A stretch of DNA of 64,000 nucleotides from Megalopta genalis (GCF_051020955.1 NC_135018.1:2902501-2966500), one strand, 5' to 3'. Counted from the first letter of the stretch, positions 34,185 through 45,393 are shown. A program made the numbers and translations. The notes: generated by a model from the sequence alone, not told the origin.

Positions 34185-34522
34185 TCGGTTACGACTATTT
34201 GCATGGAACAGGCCATGGGATCGGTCACTTCTTATCTGTCCACGAATGTTTGTAGCTACACGTATGTAGTTAAAATTAAGTAATCGCAAGACAATGTACC
34301 ATAGAATCCACAAATTCTTAGTTTGTCGTTCCACACTTTCCAGTTCAACTTTTATTTAACTCTAAAATGGCTCGAAATTAACGGGGCACAAAATGTATAT
34401 TAATCTTAGGCGAATGTCATATTATTATCGAAAAGCTGCTAAACGATTAGCCCTGTTGCACAATTCAATCTAAAAAGAAATGAAGTCGACATTTATATAA
34501 TAGTATAATAATAAATATAATC
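34185..34522. other. Spacer between two mariner pieces
   Basis: 338 bp with no similarity to mariner that I can see. It may be host DNA or other filler placed between two left ends in the same orientation. Confidence 0.4.
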
Positions 34523-35097
34523 TTGGGTTGGCAACTAAGTAATTGCCGATTTCAGTTATAGATGTCTCTCACTCCCATTTTTATGATATCCGTAAATGTT
34601 ATATTATAAAACTATTATTATTATTATTATGTTATTTTGTATTATCCGTGAATGTTAGCAACTGGACGAATTGAATGCAGCGGTCAAGGGAAAGCGACCA
34701 GAATTGATCGATCGTAAAGGTGTCATTTTCCAGCAGGACAATGCTAGGCCGTCTTTGTCCACTCGACAAAAATTGATGGATATTGGTTGGGAATTGATAT
34801 TACACCCGCCATATAGCCCTGATCTCGCGCCATCGGATTACCACTTATTTCGATCCCCGGACAACTCCCTTCGTGGTAAAACTTTTAACGACGATGACGC
34901 TGTAAAATCTCACTTAACTCAGTTTTTGGCCGAAAAGGATCAGACTTTCTACGAGCGTGGAATTTTCAAGCTGTCAGAGAGACGGCAAAAGGTCATCGAA
35001 CAAAATGCAAAATACATTACAGATTAAACTTCGTTCCAAGTAAAAAAAATTTTTTATTTCATTGAACAAATCGGCAATTACTTAGTTGCCAACCCAA
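34523..35097 (+). mobile_element. Internally deleted mariner, copy 1
   Basis: 575 bp with inverted ends TTGGGTTGGCAACTAAGTAA and TTACTTAGTTGCCAACCCAA. It is followed by TA (35098-35099); the left flank is TC rather than TA. The first ~100 bp is joined through an (ATT)n run directly to the last third of the transposase gene. The words ATATCCGTAAATGTTA and TATCCGTGAATGTTA flank the ATT run, possibly marking the deletion junction. The same junction is found in the copy at 39184-39764. Confidence 0.93.
34659..35027 (+). pseudogene. Mariner transposase C-terminal fragment (DD34D family)
   Basis: The fragment encodes the end of the catalytic domain. Visible motifs are QQDNARP (second catalytic Asp) and PPYSPDLAPSDYHLF (third Asp at SDYHLF). 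The N-terminal helix-turn-helix DNA-binding region and the first catalytic Asp are missing. The frame continues upstream of the TTG at 34671 through QLDE and hits TAG at 34656-34658, so no native start exists. A six-base loss after NARP removes two residues (His-Thr in the sister copy), leaving 32 rather than 34 residues between the two Asp. This cannot be an active enzyme. Confidence 0.93.
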
Positions 35098-35099
35098 TA

Positions 35100-35862
35100 C
35101 ATCAAATTCTCTCTAATTTCCTTTCCGCTTGCAAACGAAAATAAACAATTTCGGAAGTGGAGATGCAATTATTCGAGCCTCGCGACTCATTTTTTCTATC
35201 TCTGCCGCTTAGAATTCGAAGGCGATTCGGTTTACGACGCGCCGACGCGACTTCGTAGCTATTTTTTGAGCTTAAAAGGGCTTTCTTGGCAATTATGGTG
35301 ACTTTTGTGTCCCGCACCATAGGCAGGAAGCAACTCCGAATCGGACCTTTCTTCTGGCACTCAATTAACCAATCGACGCATCATAAACCCTTTCGACTCT
35401 AGGAGAGACCAGCGAAATTGGGAGAAACCCAAAGCCCTGGTTTTTCGGTTTTTAACAAGCCAATGGGCGCTTTTTGCAGCAAATTCCGTATTGGCTAGTG
35501 GGAAAGCACGATTCCCATCGTGCCGAGAACACCGAAAGGTTGAGGAGTCGACGAATATGTGCACGAATACATGTTCAATTTTCTCCCAGTTTCAGTTTCG
35601 TCTCAGCTTGCGAAGCAACTGTTCTCGATTTTCATATTCTCCAAATATTTACAACAAACTAATGCCTAATGTAGTTGCTATTCCCAACGAAAACGTTTGA
35701 AAACTGAATATTTGTTCGATCACACAGATTCGTGATAAATTATAAATAACAAAGAAATTCTTGCTACCGAGTTCTGTTGCCAGTGGACAAAATTGTTTGC
35801 TTTACACAAAGAAAACAACAACTGGCAAACGTATTTCATCGTGCATCGACTTTTAATCATAG
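35100..35862. other. Unassigned sequence
   Basis: No repeat family or gene recognised; short frames only. Confidence 0.4.
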
Positions 35863-36081
35863 TACAGTAATGTCTCTCTAATTGACGCCCAGATTGCGCA
35901 GAAAAATGGACAATTTGGGAAGAGTAGATACGATTATTCGAGCCTTGCGGTTTATTTTTATAGTTATAAATTGTCCACAATTATAAAAACGAGCAGCAAG
36001 GCTCGAATAATCGTACCTCCTCTTCCCAAATTGTCCATTTTAGTGGATAATCTGAGCGTCAGTAAGGGAGACATTACTGTA
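35863..36081. mobile_element. Foldback MITE family H, copy 3
   Basis: 219 bp palindrome: TACAGTAATGTCTCTCTAAT left, and GTAAGGGAGACATTACTGTA right. Nearly the whole length is self-complementary, with the two halves meeting near 35970. The stretch 35863 to about 36205 is paralogous to 40744-41105. Confidence 0.88.
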
Positions 36082-36099
36082 TTTCGATGGAAATCTGAT

Positions 36100-37015
36100 G
36101 TAACTAACCTTCGCTTATTTTTATAGTTATAAATTGCCCGCAATTATAAAAATGAGCCGCAAGGCTCGAATAATCGTATCTCCTCTTCCCAAATTGTCCA
36201 ATTTAGTGGAAAATCTGAGCGTCAGTAAGGGAGACATTACTGTATCCCATATGCAATATGAACTTTCCGATGGAAAAACAAGAGTAAGGGATGGGATTGA
36301 GAAGTTCAAAGGTGTCTTCGTGCTTCATTTGTCAAGAATATGAAACAAATGAGTGCTGTTTATTCGACGACATCGTGGAAATAATAATAAACTAAGATAA
36401 TAATAAAAAAAAATAAACTAACCTTCGCTTATTTTTATAGTTATAAATTGTCCACAATTATAAAAATGAGCCGCAAGGTTCGAATAATCTCCTCTTCCCA
36501 AATTGTCCAATTTAGTGGACAATCTCAGCGTCAGTAAGGGAGACATTACTGTATTCCATATGAAATATGAACTTTCCGATGGAAAAACAAGAGTAAGGGA
36601 TGGGATTGAGAAGTTCAAAGGTGTCTTCGTGCTTCATTTGTCAAGAATATGAAACAAATGAGTGCTGTTTATTCGACGACATCGTGGAAATAATAATAAA
36701 CTAAGATAATAATAAAAAAAAATAAACTAACCTTCGCTTATTTTTATAGTTATAAATTGTCCACAATTATAAAAATGAGCCGCAAGGTTCGAATAATCTC
36801 CTCTTCCCAAATTATCCAATTTAGTGGACAATCTGAGCGTCAGTAAGGGAGACATTACTGTATTCCACATGCAATATGAACTTTCCGATGGAAAAACAAG
36901 AGTAAGCGATGAGATTGAGAAGTTTAAAGGTGTCTTCGTGCTTCATTTTTCAAGAACATTATACAAACGAGCGCTGTTTATTCGACGACGTCGCGGAAAT
37001 GAGTAAACCCGTGTA
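36100..37015. repeat. ~310-bp tandem repeat, three units, containing family H half-elements
   Basis: ACCTTCGCTTATTTTTATAG begins at 36107, 36421 and 36730 (spacing 314 and 309). Each unit holds the right half of a family H palindrome ending GGGAGACATTACTGTA, then a ~150 bp unrelated stretch (AACTTTCCGATGGAAAAACA) and an A-rich tail. The array amplified a broken MITE together with its flank. Frames here are by-products. Confidence 0.9.
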
Positions 37016-37525
37016 ACATCTTCGGCAGAATCGTTCCAGGTACACGGATTTATGTTTCTCCTTGACTGTTACGCAAGCGAATGGCCCGTTCCATTAGGTT
37101 ATTGTACAGATCATAGAGCAACGTGTCGGGCGTCTTCGTCTAAGAATCTTCCTCTATAATTCGTCCCGACAATGAGTGTCATCTACTATCCGAGCGTAGA
37201 GTCGGAGGGTAGAGGGTTGAGATAAATGAGAGGCTGGATGGAGCCGTGCATATACATTCGTCTTCATGATGAGCTATCGGGTGACCTGACTGGTTGGTTC
37301 TGGGTGCCAGCAGTCGCAGGCCACGGTCGTTTCCTTCTCTTCGAATCGGAGATTTCTTCTTTCACTCACTTTTTTCTCTAAATTGCTCGGAACAAGGTAA
37401 TAGTACCTATTATGAAACACCGTTCGATCGTGGCCCCTTTCTTGAATCAGTGGCGCAGACAATAAAATAAATTAATAAAAAGTAGATAGAACATATGAAA
37501 ATTGATGTAAAAATGCTCGGAATAA
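37016..37525. other. Unassigned sequence
   Basis: TACCTATTATGAAACACCGT at about 37404 resembles words at about 54675 and 54869; possible short dispersed repeat. No gene supported. Confidence 0.35.
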
Positions 37526-37685
37526 GATAAATAATCTTATTACAATCTTACAATATTATCAATAATATTAATAATATTACAATCTTATTATAATCAACAA
37601 TATTATAATCTTACAATATTATCAATAATATTAATAATGTTACAATCTTATTATAATCAACAATATTATAATCTTACAATATCAC
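37526..37685. repeat. AT-rich tandem duplication
   Basis: Two ~80 bp copies rich in AATATTATCAATAATATTAA and ATAATCTTACAATAT. Confidence 0.85.
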
Positions 37686-38905
37686 AGCGTTAACTATAGA
37701 AATTAATTGCCTATTAATTAATCCTCTGTTTATAATTACAAGTTCGGTGATACTTTTAATCATGTGATCGAGATTCCAACGTATTTGTTTTTCAACTTTT
37801 GCGATTACATGTCGCGCACAGCTTTTTCAATTAAGTACAAATATATCGCAGAAACAACGTAATAATGGAGATGACAACAATAAAGAATTTTAATGCAGAA
37901 TTTTAATGAAACGTAATATGGTAATGGTGATGACATATAACATGGAAATTAAGAGGAAGAATAAATTACATTCCGGAATTTGATTATCGACTGTCGAGGG
38001 TTTATTTCTTTTTGCCAATAGCTGCGCCAATTGCCTCTCTCGCGAGCCGTAACGTCGTGCATAATTTGTTTACATCTGGCGACTGGACTCGGTGAACGGA
38101 CTTTATATTGCAAAATTGAAGGCGGAAATACCGATATCCTCTGTAAACATAAATGATTCTTTACGTTTCGTAAAACATATTCCATAAACGAAAAGATGTA
38201 GACGATCAATGACTCATTCATTTTTCGCTTATCGTTGGAATACGTGTATTATGCTGTTTGTTTATATTGAAATAGAAGTGTTCGCTTAAAAAATATTTAC
38301 TGTGACGGCACAATTATTCGTCGCGTCGAAATTTATGTGTTAAATAATAAATACGCAGTACTAGGTTTCAGTGATTCAACTTCCGGTTCCAATGATTTTT
38401 AAACACGTTCTGGTAAATGCATATTTCAAGTTTTCTTTATAAGCTCGTATAAAAATAAGTTTATAGAACGCGAGCTTTTCATTTCTGTCGCCATTTCAAG
38501 CAATAGCAAAATTAAAAAAATAATAAAATCACACAAATCATCTCCAAAAATTCGAGACATCTTGTCCAATTTAAAAAGAAAAGCTTATAATACCGTTTCA
38601 AAAGGTATTCGAGTCAGTTTTGTTTGTTAAATATCCGCATTTCGCGCGGTATCGAATGTTTCGTGGATTTTACGGTTTATCTATCGGCGGACTCTCCTAT
38701 GACACAATATTTTGTATTTCACTGTAAACGTCATGCGCATTGCGACGAGTAAACAACGCAAGCCCGATGCATTCAACCGTGCAGTATTCTCGTGCACGCA
38801 TTAAGCCTGGCTTACATGCAGATGAATATAGCGCGGTCACTACTGAAATGTGGTATTTATTATATTCGACAGGTACGCGTGCTTCGTCGCGTTACGTTAT
38901 ACAAC
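37686..38905. other. Unassigned sequence
   Basis: 1.2 kb without a recognisable gene or repeat; small frames only. Confidence 0.4.
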
Positions 38906-38908
38906 TTC

Positions 38909-38909
<1 letters not shown>

Positions 38910-38991
<82 letters not shown>
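38910..38991 (+). repeat. (GA)n microsatellite
   Basis: About 40 GA dinucleotides with one AA interruption; it produces the RERERERE-type peptides in the overlapping frames. Confidence 0.95.
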
Positions 38992-39181
38992 ATCCCCTCT
39001 GGTTTTTCTAGCAGCGGCGACAGTTCGACGAAGGGGTTATATAATACGGATCTATTCTTGTTTCGGAAACCAACTCGGATAGGACACAATGGCGCAACGT
39101 TTCGAAGCAACGTGAAAAGGAACATCTACGTAACAGAGTTCGCTGCATTTCGAAGTAACATATTTGTCGTAGAAAACAAAG

Positions 39182-39766
39182 TATTGGGTTGGCAACTAAG
39201 CAATTGCCGATTTGTTCAATGAAATAAAAAATTTTTTTTACTTGGAACGAAGTTTAATCTGTAATGTATTTTCCATTTTGTTCGATGACCTTTTGCCATC
39301 TCTCTGACAACTTGAAAATTCCACGCTCGTAGAAAGTCTGATCCTTTTCGGCCAAAAACTGAGTTAAGTGAGATTTTACAGCGTCATCGTCGTTAAAAGT
39401 TTTACCACGAAGGGAGTTGTCCAGGGATCGAAATAAGTGGTAATCCGATGGCGCGAGATCTGGGCTATATGGTGGGTGTAACATCGATTCCCAACCAATA
39501 TCCATCAATTTTTGCCGAGTGGACAAAGACGTGTGCGGCCTAGCATTGTCCTGCTGGAAAATGACACCTTTACGATTGACCAATTCTGGTCGCTTTTCCT
39601 CGACCGCTGCATTCAATTTGTCCAGCTGCTAACAATCACGGATAATAAAAAATAACATAATAATAATAATAATAATTTTATAATATAACATTTACGGATA
39701 TCATAAAAATGGGAGTGAGAGACATATATAACTGAAATCGGCAATTACTTAGTTGCCAACTCAATA
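39182..39766 (-). mobile_element. Internally deleted mariner, copy 2 (inverted)
   Basis: 581 bp (39184-39764) with a TA duplication on each side (39182-39183, 39765-39766). Ends TTGGGTTGGCAACTAAGCAA and ACTTAGTTGCCAACTCAA. It is the inverted sister of 34523-35097 with the same internal deletion, same (ATT)n junction and same premature stop. Confidence 0.95.
39254..39628 (-). pseudogene. Mariner transposase C-terminal fragment (DD34D spacing intact)
   Basis: On the minus strand, the frame runs QLDKLNAAVEEKRPEL to KYITD and ends with TAA at 39254. QDNARPHTSL and PPYSPDLAPSDYHLF give exactly 34 residues between the second and third catalytic Asp, as in mariner transposases. It lacks the DNA-binding domain and first Asp. 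A TAG at 39629-39631 lies directly before Gln-Leu, at the same place as in the other copy. Better preserved than 34659-35027, but still not functional. Confidence 0.93.
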
Positions 39767-39934
39767 GAACCTTCAAGAAATCAATTTTTTGTTATTTCAT
39801 TTTCTGAAAGTATTTTTTTTTAATATTTCCACCAATGGATATTGTTGGATTTGAAAAATTGATGAAGTTATAAGCGTGTGTGTCCGTGGCTGACGTCGCG
39901 CCGTTGCACGGTGCTGCAAACAGCAGGTATATTT
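39767..39934. other. Spacer between mariner pieces
   Basis: About 168 bp unrelated to mariner and, as far as I can see, to the spacer at 34185-34522. Confidence 0.4.
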
Positions 39935-40037
39935 TAATAATAATAATTTTATAATATAACATTTACGGATATCATAAAAATGGGAGTGAGAGACATATAT
40001 AACTGAAATCGGCAATTACTTAGTTGCCAACCCAATA
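39935..40037 (-). mobile_element. Truncated mariner: isolated end, inverted
   Basis: The ~100 bp left end of the mariner in inverted orientation, running from the (ATT)n/(AAT)n run to AGTTGCCAACCCAA at 40035, then TA. It mirrors the isolated end at 34071-34184. Confidence 0.85.
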
Positions 40038-40185
40038 ATACGGAAATAAGGGTGTCCCAGAGCTCCCGTCGCATTTGTAAAAAGAAAAAAAGGTTATTTT
40101 TGAGGTGATTCGAGGTAACTTTTTAGCCTTCGCGAGAATGCAATCCGAAAATGCAATTGCTCGCTACTTTTTGCGAATATACGCG
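40038..40185 (+). repeat. Possible repeat K copy with GGGTGTCCC end
   Basis: AAGGGTGTCCCAGAGCTCCC is followed by GAGGTAACTTTTTAGCCTTC and GAATGCAATCCG, which resemble the block at 47345-47460. Divergence is high. Confidence 0.4.
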
Positions 40186-40743
40186 CTCGAGTTTTCGCTA
40201 AGTAATCACAGAAAATTTTCCGAGTGAAAAAGGTTAATTAAGCTTACTTGTCTCTAAACTAGCGACGCGCGTGTTCCATCGTGTACGGAAACAAAACACG
40301 CGGGGTCAACTTGTCGACAAGGTTTATGAAACGAGCGTGACGAAAAGTATTTTTCAGATTAAAGTAATTTAACTTTAACTTCCAGGCTGTTAAATATGTT
40401 AAATACGTTCTTCTTCTTCGAGCTATCACATATACGAGACTCGATATTAATTAGCTGGTCCATGCTAGAATAGAAACGTCTGAATCCACTTTTTGGAACT
40501 GTGTGATTATATCGTTATTTTCTAGAACCCAGTGTCATCTAGATTTCAGCATTTTTCCCACTAATTTCGTCGATAAAATGTAACGGAAAAAAGCAATTTA
40601 TGTGCTTTGGAATATCAAAGAACATGTATGGAAAGTGACAAAAAGTTTGATCGATGTTTTACGTTTTTAATCGGCCGGACTCGAGTCCTTCGTTTCGCGG
40701 GAATTCAGTGCCGCGGCTAACTCGGAGCTAATAGGAAGGGATT
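40186..40743. other. Unassigned sequence
   Basis: No gene or repeat family recognised. Confidence 0.4.
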
Positions 40744-41105
40744 ACAGTAATGTCTCTCTAATTGACGCCCAGATTGACCACAAAAATGGACAATTTGGGA
40801 AGAGAAGATACGATTATTCGAGCCTTGCGGATTATTTTTATAGTTATAAATTGTCCACAGATATAAAAACGAGCCGCAAGGCTCGAATAATCGTACCTCC
40901 TCTTCCCAAATTGTCCATTTTAGTGGATAATCTGAGCGTCAGTAAGGGAGACATTACTGTATTTCGATGGAAATCTGATGTAACTAACCTTCGCTTATTT
41001 TTATAGTTATAAATTGCCCGCAATTATAAAAATGAGCCGCAAGGCTCGAATAATCGTATCTCTTCTTCTCAAATTATCCAATTTAGTGGACACTCTGAGT
41101 GGCAT
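40744..41105. mobile_element. Foldback MITE family H, copy 4, with duplicated flank
   Basis: The palindrome occupies 40744-40961, and its right flank (ATTTCGATGGAAATCTGATG, then a half-element) matches 36082-36205. The whole ~360 bp is a second copy of 35863-36205, 4.9 kb away, in the same orientation. Confidence 0.85.
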
Positions 41106-41292
41106 TTCTGCTAATAAGGGAAACGCGTTTACTATATTTTCCTCGGTGGACTTCTTCCGAGCCACGGACTGAATTCATTCAGGCGTATGAATTCGGCATA
41201 TTATTTCGGTGGAATTATACATTCGTTTAGCAATCAATCATTTGTCATCGGGCGCAACCTCTCTGTTCTACCATCTCGATCCGATTGCCCAA

Positions 41293-41497
41293 TACAATAA
41301 TGTCTCCCTAATTGACGCTCAGATTGTCCAGAAAAATGGACAATTTGGGAAGATGAGATACGATTGTTCAAGCCTTGCAGCTCGTTTTTATAATTGTTGA
41401 AAATCGGTAACTATAAAAACGAGTCGCAAGGCTCCTCTTTCCCAAATTGTCCATTTTTCTGGACAATCTGAGCGTCAATTAGGGAGACATTATTGTA
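41293..41497. mobile_element. Foldback MITE family H, copy 5
   Basis: 205 bp palindrome: TACAATAATGTCTCCCTAAT left and ATTAGGGAGACATTATTGTA right, perfect inverted termini. Inner CGAGTCGCAAGGCTC stem. Confidence 0.9.
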
Positions 41498-42608
41498 TTA
41501 ACGCGGGACGAGTTATAAAACAACTCCGGAAATTATTTGATACACTTCGGTTCGAAACGACATTTACTACCGCTAACGGAGACGTATGAGGAATATAAAG
41601 AAGTCGCGCTTCCTCGACGTCGTTTCCTGTTTCGAGAGAATTTCAAATATTGCACAAGTCGCAAAGTGCACCGGGGGACTTTGATCTGAGATGTTCAGAT
41701 TAACTTCTGAGATTGAAATTTTGATTGATTCGTGCGGCGACGGCGCACCAACATTTACTGTCGAAAGAAAATTCGCGGGATATTGACAAGTTATAGACGC
41801 TGATGCGAGCAAAATTACGTCGAGGTTGGAAAACTTACGTTCTGAAACATGGAAAGAAACGATCATTGGACGAACGAAATCATTGATTATTTACAAACGT
41901 TTTATCGATCTCTCATTTGAAGTTCTCTGATTTCTTATGAATTTTTTGTTCATGATTCACGCACGACTAGCTTGTAGATCTTTATGCAAGGCAAACATAT
42001 AATCCTTGAATTAATATGCAGCAAAAAGATTTCAATTCAAGAAATCTTTGCAGCAATTTGCTTCGAACGAAACACTTTCTTCGAAAAGTTCATCCAAAGG
42101 AGACTTTTGTGACGTTCTGAGCTCATCTAATGTTGTAGCGGAAGAAAATAATCGTTCCACTCGTTGCAAAAGACGAAGAAGGGGTGATATTCTTCGAAAA
42201 AAAGGTTCCTTATTTCGCATGATCATTGAAAATATTCATCATAATCGGATTCAGAGATGATAGCTAGACCACCATATAAATCCCAAGAAAAGTTTCACAA
42301 TAATCTTAAATAATTATAAAGTAGAATAACATATTATTTGAAATAATATGTGACCTTGACAAGGTTCGGACATGATGCAAGGACAGAGTTTGTGAACGAG
42401 TAGGAATTCAGGGTTTTCAAATGTTCAACTTCAATTGAAAATAGAGGAAGCTGATTGTCTAATGCAGTTGACGTATGGATTATTATAAAGAAAACAAAAA
42501 TATTGACACAAAACTGTTACAAAACTGTTTAGAATTACGTTAATTAATTGTTAGCCAGGCAGTTCATCAAATCGGCTAAAAATAACTAGTCGTTCAATAG
42601 TATTATTT
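41498..42608. other. Unassigned sequence
   Basis: Short frames only. No repeat family recognised. Confidence 0.4.
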
Positions 42609-42722
42609 TCACGCGAGAAGAAGACATCTTCGCGTTCACATTCCCCCTCCTACTAGCCCGCGGCAGTGGGGCAGTTAGAAGGAGGGGGAACGTAAGCGCA
42701 AAGGTGTCTTCTTCTCGCGTGA
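42609..42722. repeat. 114-bp near-perfect hairpin
   Basis: Arms of 43 bp (42609-42651 and 42680-42722) begin and end TCACGCGAGAAGAAGACA / TGTCTTCTTCTCGCGTGA. They differ at five positions, all transitions, so some become G-U pairs in RNA. The loop is about 28 nt. The shape and size resemble a microRNA or hairpin-RNA precursor, though a small foldback MITE is equally possible; no TTAA or TA flank duplication is evident. Confidence 0.6.
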
Positions 42723-43392
42723 GAAGTATATCTGTTTCGATCGAGCCAGCAATTTCCCAACGATCGTCCTCATATCAGCAGAACAAACTGTTTTGCTTGT
42801 ATTCTCCACTGCAATTGTGTCTACGCCGATAATCACTAACATTACCACCATCGATAAAACAAAACGAACTCCCTCAGCTATTACTAACTGAAAGCACTGA
42901 TAGCATTTTAACGATCTCGCGCCCCACGAATAGTTTCCTAATTGCATCTTCGTTGAAACCACCTGCTCGATGAAATTCCTATTCGCGTGGTCCGCGACCG
43001 AGAAAATCGATGATAGAATAGAAAAGAACGAGTAGACCGTACGATAATCCGCGAGGAAAACACGGATACAATGATCTCCGTTGCAGCAGTGACACGGGCG
43101 AGACAGTGCCGATGCCAGCCGGGCGCCTCGACTCTTTGAATTAGAGGACACTTTATCGATCGTTTTCGATCATTCCGTCTGCGAACGATTATCGGATGCG
43201 CAACGCGTGGACCAACGAGAAACCGCGTTTCTCTTCTACCGAATTTATCTATCAATTATCGACGGGGCCATTCCGTAAAGAAGACATCAAGTCAATTAAT
43301 ATAGTCGAGAAGACGCGGAGAGGGATAGAGAACCGCGACGCCAGGAGCACCCAGAGCACCATACATATTTTTGAAACGTTTATTACAAAGCC

Positions 43393-43395
<3 letters not shown>
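42723..43395. other. Unassigned sequence
   Basis: Minus frames 42675-43151 (158 codons, Cys-containing, one hydrophobic stretch FVLSMVVMLVIIGVDTIAV) and 42938-43255 overlap. No domain recognised. The first has its C-terminus inside the hairpin at 42609-42722, which argues against a conserved gene. Confidence 0.25.

Positions 43396-43430
<35 letters not shown>
43396..43430 (+). repeat. (GA)n microsatellite
   Basis: About 17 GA dinucleotides. Confidence 0.95.
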
Positions 43431-43434
<4 letters not shown>

Positions 43435-43721
43435 GATTGCAACGGGCTCGCATTGAACTGGGAGCATCGAACTCTCAACATCGAGGCGACTCCTCCGAAC
43501 AACGCTCGTTCATTCCGACTCGTCACTAAAACAAACGAATCCGTTCAAAGTGTTACCGTGCGATACGACCGGCAGGTATTGTGCACAGCCATGTAAAGAA
43601 CGAAACGTGTGTTATATACTTGTTGCACGAAATGTTTTGAGTGTAAGTTGGTGTATTCTGACGTAACGTCGCGGTCCGACGCACGCCTGCATGCCGACAG
43701 ATGTCTCCGATCGAAGCGGAA

Positions 43722-43986
43722 CGTCGCGTTCGTGGTAGCCAGGCGATTAAGCCAGATTTCAAATCGCAGGAGTGGGGGCAGGTCACGCGACGCGGCCGCT
43801 GGGAACGCTCGCTGCGACCCCCACTCCGTTGCGCGGCGCGAATCGACGAGCGCCGCCGCGTCACGTTACCTACCCCCACTCCGTTGCGCCGCGCGAATCG
43901 ACGAACGCCGCCGCGTCGCGTTACCTATCCCCACTCCCGTTCAGCTTGAAATCTGGCCGAATCGCCTGGCTACCATGGTCACGTTG
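43722..43986. mobile_element. GC-rich palindromic element with internal direct repeats
   Basis: Left arm TGGTAGCCAGGCGATTAAGC at 43735 pairs with right arm CGAATCGCCTGGCTACCA ending at 43975; pairing extends through CAGATTTCAA / TTGAAATCTG and AGTGGGGGCAGGTCACGCG. Inside are two ~60 bp direct copies of CCCCCACTCCGTTGCGC plus CGCGAATCGACGA. Looks like a foldback or MITE. The frames through it (43609-44085 and others) are by-products of high GC. Confidence 0.7.
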
Positions 43987-45124
43987 GCCCGTTCACGTGT
44001 AACGCTGTGCTTGCGGTACAATTTGTGTATGTATTGTGCTTTCTGCACCCACGTCCAATGTTTCCAGTGTTCGCAGTCGCAGTGACAAAGGACGTTGCAT
44101 GTCAGGATTTCCATAAATATCAGTTCACACGTTAGTTGAGTTGTAGATTATAGGATTTATGTATACGGCAGAAGCGAACGGCATGATCGCGAATTTTATA
44201 TGTCCACAACGCGACACCGCTGCATTTGGGAGAATTGCGACGATTGCGCGTATTTCTCCTCGACGATCGCTTTTCATTCTGCACTTTTAACACCACGTTT
44301 ATCCTGGAACATACGTTTTATAGAACGGAACAGTAATTTTTCCAGCGATCCGAAAGCGTCAGAATCCAGTCGCGATAGTCTTGTCGTTTTCGTACAGTTC
44401 GCACGTGTAACACGATTTTTGCTGTTACACGATATATAACGCAATGTTTGCTATTTTATTGGTGAACGGTCAAAGCCGAATTGACTGATTATCGTGCGGC
44501 TCGTAGAGAAACGAAGGCTGGACGATTGAAATTAAACGGGTAGCGAAGCAGCCACGAGTCGCATATATTATATTATATCGCAGATTTAAATCATACGCGA
44601 GCGTACGGATCGTAAACGTCTATTTGAGTTTCGGGGAAACGTACGAATAATGTGGAAATATCTTTCTCCGTGTCCACTCGTGTTTGCAGTAGCGCCCACG
44701 CACAGTAGTATATTCGATCACGTTCGTTCATGCTCGTTCATTCGGCGTGGATCAACCTCTGTATGCGGCACTGCACGTCGAAGCACGTTATAAAAAGGTA
44801 ATATTGTATGTAAATACATAACGGTCGGCACATTTTCAATTTATAACACGTGTGATCTCTTTCGATTTTCTTTCTTTTTTTTTTGATGCTCGCGTGATCG
44901 TTGTTATTACGCGAATGCGCTTCCGTAATTAGATAATTCCTAACCTTCGCTTCGTCGTACCGCGTTCAAGTATATTCGTCGCTGCAAATAAACCGGAGTT
45001 TGCGCGTATTTAGTACAGAAACATTGTTATACATAAAAAAAGGTAATTTCTCTTGCGTTAAATAATTCTGTATTTAGTAAGTGCAATCGAAATGATTTAG
45101 GGCAGTTTTTTGTGATGCGAGAAA
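43987..45124. other. Unassigned sequence
   Basis: No gene supported; frame 44200-44439 (+) has no recognisable domain. Confidence 0.4.
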
Positions 45125-45393
45125 ATAATATTTATTCGGAGAAATATTTGTTCATGTCAGTTTGTTTAAAGAAATTTTGTTTAATAATGTATTAGAAATA
45201 TATATATTTCTAATATATTATTGAAAAATATATATATATATAATATTACATTATTAATATTATATTATTATTTATTAATATTACATTAATAATATTACAT
45301 TATTAAAATATATATATATATTTCTAATACATTATTAAAAAATTTTCTTTAAACAAACTGACAATGACAAATATTTCTCCGAATAAATATTAT
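45125..45393. repeat. 269-bp AT-rich foldback
   Basis: Left arm ATAATATTTATTCGGAGAAA through GTCAGTTTGTTTAAAGAAA pairs with right arm TTTCTTTAAACAAACTGAC through TTTCTCCGAATAAATATTAT. Arms are about 80 bp and the centre is an AT tract. Confidence 0.85.

Noticed and set aside
38740..39222. 160-codon frame with RERERERE
   Set aside because: Product of a (GA)n microsatellite; no flanking coding evidence.
42675..43151. 158-codon minus frame with a possible membrane segment
   Set aside because: Its end falls inside a hairpin and it has no homologous features I recognise.
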